From assembly GCA_032622095.1 (NCBI GenBank), contig CP136065.1, positions 150,603,577-150,667,576 of the forward strand: a DNA stretch of 64,000 nt, given 5' to 3'. The stretch is from Siphonodentalium dalli (lineage: Eukaryota; Mollusca; Scaphopoda; Gadilida; Siphonodentaliidae). The translations under genes were made by a program, and so were the position numbers. Under the pieces are notes generated by a model, which had not been told where the DNA came from, made no database searches, and saw only the letters and a list, made by a program, of their open reading frames with translations. Shown one piece after another: positions 59,101-64,000 of the stretch (positions within the stretch are counted from its first letter, which is position 1; each line of letters opens with the position of its first letter).

Positions 59101-59880
59101 TAACAAGAGCATCAATGGGGCATGGCAAAATACGCCCTTGGTAATTTCAACACAGGGCCATAATGTGTAAGCCTTTGCCAATTTTTTAACAAACAGATAA
59201 CCATAACTAAAGCTGTCACCTGAAATAACAAGAGCCATAACTCCGGTAAAAATAGGCGGACAGAACTCAAATTCAAACTATACCTGTATTTTCACATGAG
59301 TAATACATATACCAGATTTGAAAACAATCAGATATAACCAAAATAATCAGCAAATTCTAAGTCGACAAGGACTTAGAAAAGAATGGGCGGACCGAATCCA
59401 ATGTCTCGAACTTGGCCTGCATTTTCATGTGGCTAATCTACATACTAAATTTTAAAACAGTCAAACAACTAAAACTAAATTTATCATCCGAAAACCAAAA
59501 TAATTGGCAAATTCTAAGTCTTACTAAAGTTATCATCTTGAAACGAAAATTGAGTACACATTCCAAAAAAAGGACCGTGGACTCTGGTGAATATTGGCGG
59601 GTGGAACACGAATTCGAAATTGGCCTGTATTTTGGTGCTTGTAAACCCATATACCAAATTACAATCGATTCAGTTCAGACTTACTAAAGTTATCATCCAG
59701 AAAAACAGCGAATTGACAGATGGACGGACAGACGTTAAGATGAACCAATAACATAAAGCGTTCCGTGATTTCAAAACAGTCCTATATAACTTATGGCTAA
59801 ATCAAACGGATCATCATCCATTTGATATTTGGCACATATGATACAAGACGGTCACTGAAAACATGTGACAACATTTAGTC
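59100..59880. other. Repeat-derived, no gene
   Basis: Contains repeated phrases such as AAATTCTAAGTC and ACTAAAGTTATCATC, consistent with older copies of a short repeat. Nothing coding. Confidence 0.4.
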
Positions 59881-59884
59881 TATT

Positions 59885-60440
59885 ATTTATTTTTGGAATT
59901 TCTGTGTGTCTGTCTATATGTGTGTTATAGACTCGAAAACTGCTCGACCGATCCGACTCAAATTTGGTTTGTAGGCCTACTTTGATCCCGCGAACAATAT
60001 GGGCGGGTCCAATTTCATGTGCGACCGTATCCTTGACATTGACCTCGCTCATATACGCTCATAAAGGCATGTTTCTGGACCTCGACCGATCCGACTAAAA
60101 TTTGGTATGTAGTCCTTCTTTGATCCGGGGAACAATTTGTGTGGGTCCAATTTTACGTGCGACCGTGATCTTGCTCATATAGGTATGTTTCTGGACCTCG
60201 ACCGATCCGACTCAAATTTTGTTGGAATGTCGGATCCGACTCATGCCTACTTTGATCCCGGGAACAATATGGACGGATCCAATTTCATGTGTTAACGTGT
60301 CTTTGACCTCGCTCATATAATAAGCTCACATTGGCATGTTACTGGACCTCGACTGATCAGACACAAATTTGGTATGTCGGCCTACTGTGATCCCGGGAAC
60401 AATATGGGCGGGTCCGATTTCGCGTGCGACCGTGTGTCCT
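59885..60440 (+). repeat. Tandem repeat, CTCGACCGATCCGACTCAAA unit
   Basis: Four units near 59942, 60078, 60196 and 60345 share CTCGACCGATCCGACTCAAA, TACTTTGATCCCGGGAACAA, GGGCGGGTCCAATTTCATG and GTGCGACCGT. A TCTGTGTGTCTGTCTATATG leader precedes them and a CACATCAGCTAGTTTATA end follows near 60570. The layout parallels the 26.0-26.4 kb element. Confidence 0.75.
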
Positions 60441-61440
60441 TGACCTTGATATGCTCATATAGGCATGTTTCTGAACCGATCGAACAATAGTTTGTCCAGA
60501 CGCTGTATATTCTGCCCAGACGGAGGCGATCACAACGAAATCCCTAAATAGCACGGACGATGTCGGCCACATCAGCTAGTTTATAAATAATCGTAATATG
60601 TTTATAGTATTTGTGGCAGTATATAAGCCACGTTGCATTACCATCAAGACCAAAATAACTACAATTTTGTGACTTTAGTAACTAAAGCATGAAACTTCAC
60701 ATACGTGTTGCGTAGTAATAATGGAAACTTTTTGATGGTTACCCAGGTGAGAGGTCATGTCGTGCGACCGTGTGTCCTTGACCTTGATATATGCTCATAT
60801 AGGCATGTTTCTGAACCGATCGAACAATAGTTTGTCCAGACGCTGTATATTCTGCCCAGACGGATGCGATCACAACGAAATCCCTAAATAGCACGGACGA
60901 TGTCGGCCACATCAGCTAGTTTATAAATAATCGTAATATGTTTATAGTATTTGTGGCAGTATATAAGCCACGTTGCATTACCATCAAGACCAAAATAACT
61001 ACAATTTTGTGACTTTAGTAACTAAAGCATGAAACTTCACATACGTGTTGCGTAGTAATAATGGAAACTTTTTTGATGGTTACCCAGGTGAGAGGTCATG
61101 TCGTGCGACCGTGTGTCCTTGACCTTGATATATGCTCATATAGGCATGTTTCTGAACCGATCGAACAATAGTTGGTCCAGACGCTGTATATTCTGCCCAG
61201 ACGGATGCGATCACAACGAAATCCCTAAATAGCACGGACGATGTCGGCCACATCAGCTAGTTTATAAATAATCGTAATATGTTTATAGTATTTGTGGCAG
61301 TATATAAGCCACGTTGCATTACCATCAAGACCAAAATAACTACAATTTTGTGACTTTAGTAACTAAAGCATGAAACTTCACATACGTGTTGCGTAGTAAT
61401 AATGGAAACTTTTTGATGGTTACCCAGGTGAGAGGTCATG
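60423..61440 (+). repeat. Three near-identical tandem copies, about 340-base unit
   Basis: CGTGCGACCGTGTGTCCTTG starts at 60423, 60761 and 61102 (periods 338 and 341). The copies differ at only a few positions, such as GGAGGCG/GGATGCG and AGTTTGTCC/AGTTGGTCC. Each unit spans the CATCAGCTAGTT end of the preceding element plus about 190 bases. Such low divergence in an otherwise decayed region implies a recent duplication or an assembly artefact. Confidence 0.9.
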
Positions 61441-62411
61441 TGTCAGTATAAATCAGTATGGCAACAGCATCAACTATTTGTAGAAAAGTTGAAAAATCCA
61501 ACTGAAAACTGCTGGCAACTCGTTGACCCTAATTATTGCGATTACGATCCATTAACGGAATGAGCCACATGACACATAGGGACATGGCCAATTGATACTG
61601 TCAAGGTTATTGGAAAATGGTAATATTGATCTATTTCTATAAATTGTCTCATATTCCACTACCCCTAGCATGTTAGTCATACAAGCACTCACCATCATGA
61701 TGCATACTAATTAGAGCACCTCACCACTAAACCAAGACTTCTTGGTCCACAACAGCTTGAAATATTGGTTGGATTTATGCTGTTTTGGACCGAGTCACAC
61801 CCCGTTTCTCTTCTTTAATGGACTGTACGCCCAGAATCGTGGAGGGGGGTATCCTTATTGTATGTCTTCAGATTAGGTCAAATGGAAGCTTTGTGTATAT
61901 GAACATAGACAGCCTTTACCAAGCATGATGATATCAAACATGCATATATCTGAGGTTTGTTAAATGCCAAAACAACTAAATTTATAAGTAAACAAAGCCA
62001 GAGAATTTTGATTTGTCCCATGTAAACAATACATTAAACGATCGTATCATCAATTTACCCTTTTCTGTCACAATAAGTGATATATCATGAAGACATATTA
62101 ATCGCGGACATATCAGATGATTAATCACATTCAGGGGTTTACGTGAATGCCCAACTAGAATCCACCCGTACATGTATTATATATTTTGAATGAAAGTCCG
62201 TTATAGAAGAGCAACTGAGTGGGACTCGATCAAGACAGCATCATTCCAAAACCAAACGATATTCCAAGGATGTTGTGGTCAGAGAAGACTTGGTATACAT
62301 CACCGCGTTCAAATTGATATATTTGTGGCAATACATAACTCTCGATACATTACCCTTGAGATACCATCATACCAAATAAGCACTATTTGTGACGTTAGTA
62401 ACTAAAGCACG

Positions 62412-62413
<2 letters not shown>
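61441..62413. other. No gene recognised
   Basis: Includes a diverged GGTCAAGGTCAT-family fragment at about 61550-61690 and a G-run near 61841. Nothing coding. Confidence 0.4.

Positions 62414-62414
<1 letters not shown>

Positions 62415-62450
<36 letters not shown>
62415..62450. repeat. (AT)n microsatellite, about 18 units
   Basis: An uninterrupted AT dinucleotide run. Confidence 0.95.
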
Positions 62451-62453
<3 letters not shown>

Positions 62454-63390
62454 TCTTAATCATTATAGAGGAAAATTTGAGAAGAGGATGCCTAGAAGAA
62501 GGGTCATGTATCCGGATAAAATATGGTTTCTTTGGGAATGACATAAACTCATTGGAGACAAATTGTTTTGAATATTCACAGGCTTGTTTAGGATCACCAC
62601 TAAAATGGGAGCTATCATATTTTAACGATTTTCGATGAAAAACGTGGCCACCGGCAGCCCTCTTTGATTGTACTCTTTCTATGACTAAATCCTTTGGCAC
62701 ACCCCACATATCACATTCTTCTTCCGATCGTCACCAAACGCCATACGGACGGTCTGGTGACCACTTGACTGGAGCCATCGAATATGTCGTAGAATCAAGT
62801 TTCATTGGGAATCCCCATTTACTCATGCATGTGGGTCACACAAACTGGAGCAGTTTTTTCAGCCAATCAACATATTCCGTTTTCGGAGCCAACGTAGGAT
62901 ATATGTCTCCACGCAGAGTGAATATTACGGAGATTAAGTATCATGCCACTTACATGTATATTCTATTCTCATATCTGGGATCTATGCACATTCCTATTCC
63001 TTACATATAGCGGGGTCCATAAAGGATTGCATCTCGATTTTAGGGTCTTAAAGTATGAAACTTGGCATACTGATAGAGTAACAGCACCCCCTTACACTTT
63101 TATCATTTGATAATTTATAATTTAAATCTGGGATATATTGAACTTTCTACGCAGACAGCATGGACCAGTTACAAAACCCGTCTGGCAAATAACTTGAACA
63201 ACCATATTTTTAAAGATTTTTGTCCAATCTAGTAGGGTGTGGCAAATCTGCTCTGATATCAGGAAGTACGCAATATGTTGGTATATGACACCATTGATTG
63301 GGGGTATCAGCTGTCTTGAAGCCCCTATGAGTTGGTGAAAATGATACTGGCGCACTGTGAGGTACTGAATGTAAAATAAATGAAAAGTTT
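62451..63390. other. Diverged repeats, no gene
   Basis: A 109-codon plus-strand frame (62681-63010) has no recognisable motif. Text such as AAGTATGAAACTTGGCATA resembles the tandem units at 60.7 kb. Confidence 0.35.
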
Positions 63391-64000
63391 ATTTTCTGGG
63401 AGCCGTACTGGACTATTTATAAAACTGGATGACAAATAAGAGTGATTGACCTTGACCGTAACAGTTGACTTTGACCCTATATGTCCTAGTGACCCAATCC
63501 GTTTGATGGACCATTGAATGGCACTATGAGTTCACTTCATTTATTCTAACACAAGACTCATCCGGTTGCCAGCAGTGGACGTTTAATTGTCAGCTTTTCT
63601 CACAATATTTGATGCCGTTGCCATGGAAAACATAGTCTTTCCTGACACATGATATCTCATCTGAGCATACCCTCCAAAAACTTTCTACTATAACTGAGCA
63701 AAATATATGTGAAGTATTGTAAAAAATTCCTGTTTATTTTGGTCTTATGATCTCTATACGGCAATGTATCGCGAATTATGTTTTGCCAAATATACTATAC
63801 AAAGTAACACTTAAAACTGTGACTATATATGAACTATATGTTGTGACATATTTACAGTGATCGTCTTATATCAAGTGTGCCATATATCAAATTGAACGTG
63901 GTGATGGCGCTCTAAATTTTCTATATTGTTATGGGGATTGCTGTTATGACTAATGCACTAGGGGTAGCAAAATATGAGACAATTAGTAAAACATAGACCA
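63390..64000 (-). repeat. Inverted copy of the 58.7-59.1 kb / 61.6 kb repeat
   Basis: CCAATCCGTTTGATGGACCA (about 63495) is the complement of the 58.93-kb text GTCCATCAAACGGATTGGGCC with minor changes. The end of the window (GACTAATGCACTAGGGGTAG, AATATGAGACAATTAG) is the complement of 61645-61680. The repeat family therefore changes orientation between 61.7 and 63.4 kb. Confidence 0.7.

Noticed and set aside
62681-63010. A 109-codon plus-strand frame
   Set aside because: No recognisable domain; it lies in a region of diverged repeats without splice or promoter support.

Overview
This is an AT-rich, intron-bearing, transposon-dense eukaryotic window. It probably comes from a marine invertebrate, most plausibly a mollusc. 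That rests on the style of the LINEs and repeats and on a secreted von Willebrand factor A (vWA) domain protein; it is an inference, not a demonstrated identification. There is no sign of bacterial gene organisation, no rRNA or tRNA gene was recognised, and there is no CRISPR array.

Main host gene (+ strand, about 5.9-48.5 kb). Six exons can be joined by splice sites with matching phases: a signal-peptide exon (6073-6163), a complete vWA domain in one exon (28181-28735), a 30-base linker exon (36293-36322), a second vWA domain split over two exons (40821-41040 and 47317-47618), and a short terminal exon (48397-48446). They sum to 1248 bases: 415 codons plus a stop, with no internal stop. The model is a secreted two-A-domain protein. 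The first domain keeps its metal-binding (MIDAS) residues and the second has lost them. A TATA-like box precedes exon 1. A second TATA box with a tiny start exon (7393-7476) lies in intron 1. A broken inverted copy of the promoter and exon 1 lies at 55.5-56.35 kb.

Mobile elements. LINE-A (1 to about 3 kb, minus) has coiled-coil ORF1 pieces and the start of an endonuclease ORF2 running off the window. LINE-B (about 15.0-19.6 kb, minus) has a zinc-finger ORF1 and an endonuclease plus reverse transcriptase ORF2, with frameshifts and a nested insertion. LINE-C (about 41.8-46.3 kb, plus) sits inside the vWA gene's fourth intron and is decayed. Two LINE 3' fragments lie at 8.4-9.2 kb (plus) and 53.4-54.2 kb (minus). 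Two short elements look like piggyBac-type MITEs (TTAA target, CCCTTT ends) at 30.0 and 51.6-52.0 kb.

Foldbacks and repeats. Palindromes occur at 4.6, 10.1, 12.9, 20.2, 21.1, 23.3, 28.05, 46.9, 56.1 and 56.7 kb. Several share regularly spaced ACTCGT boxes. Minisatellites lie at 21.7-22.1 kb and 32.2-35.5 kb; the latter is arranged head-to-head inside a larger inverted repeat. The region from 56.8 kb to the end is a mosaic of diverged repeats with a nearly identical three-copy array of a 340-base unit at 60.4-61.4 kb.

Most other short open frames are chance frames in repeats or shadows and are left out.
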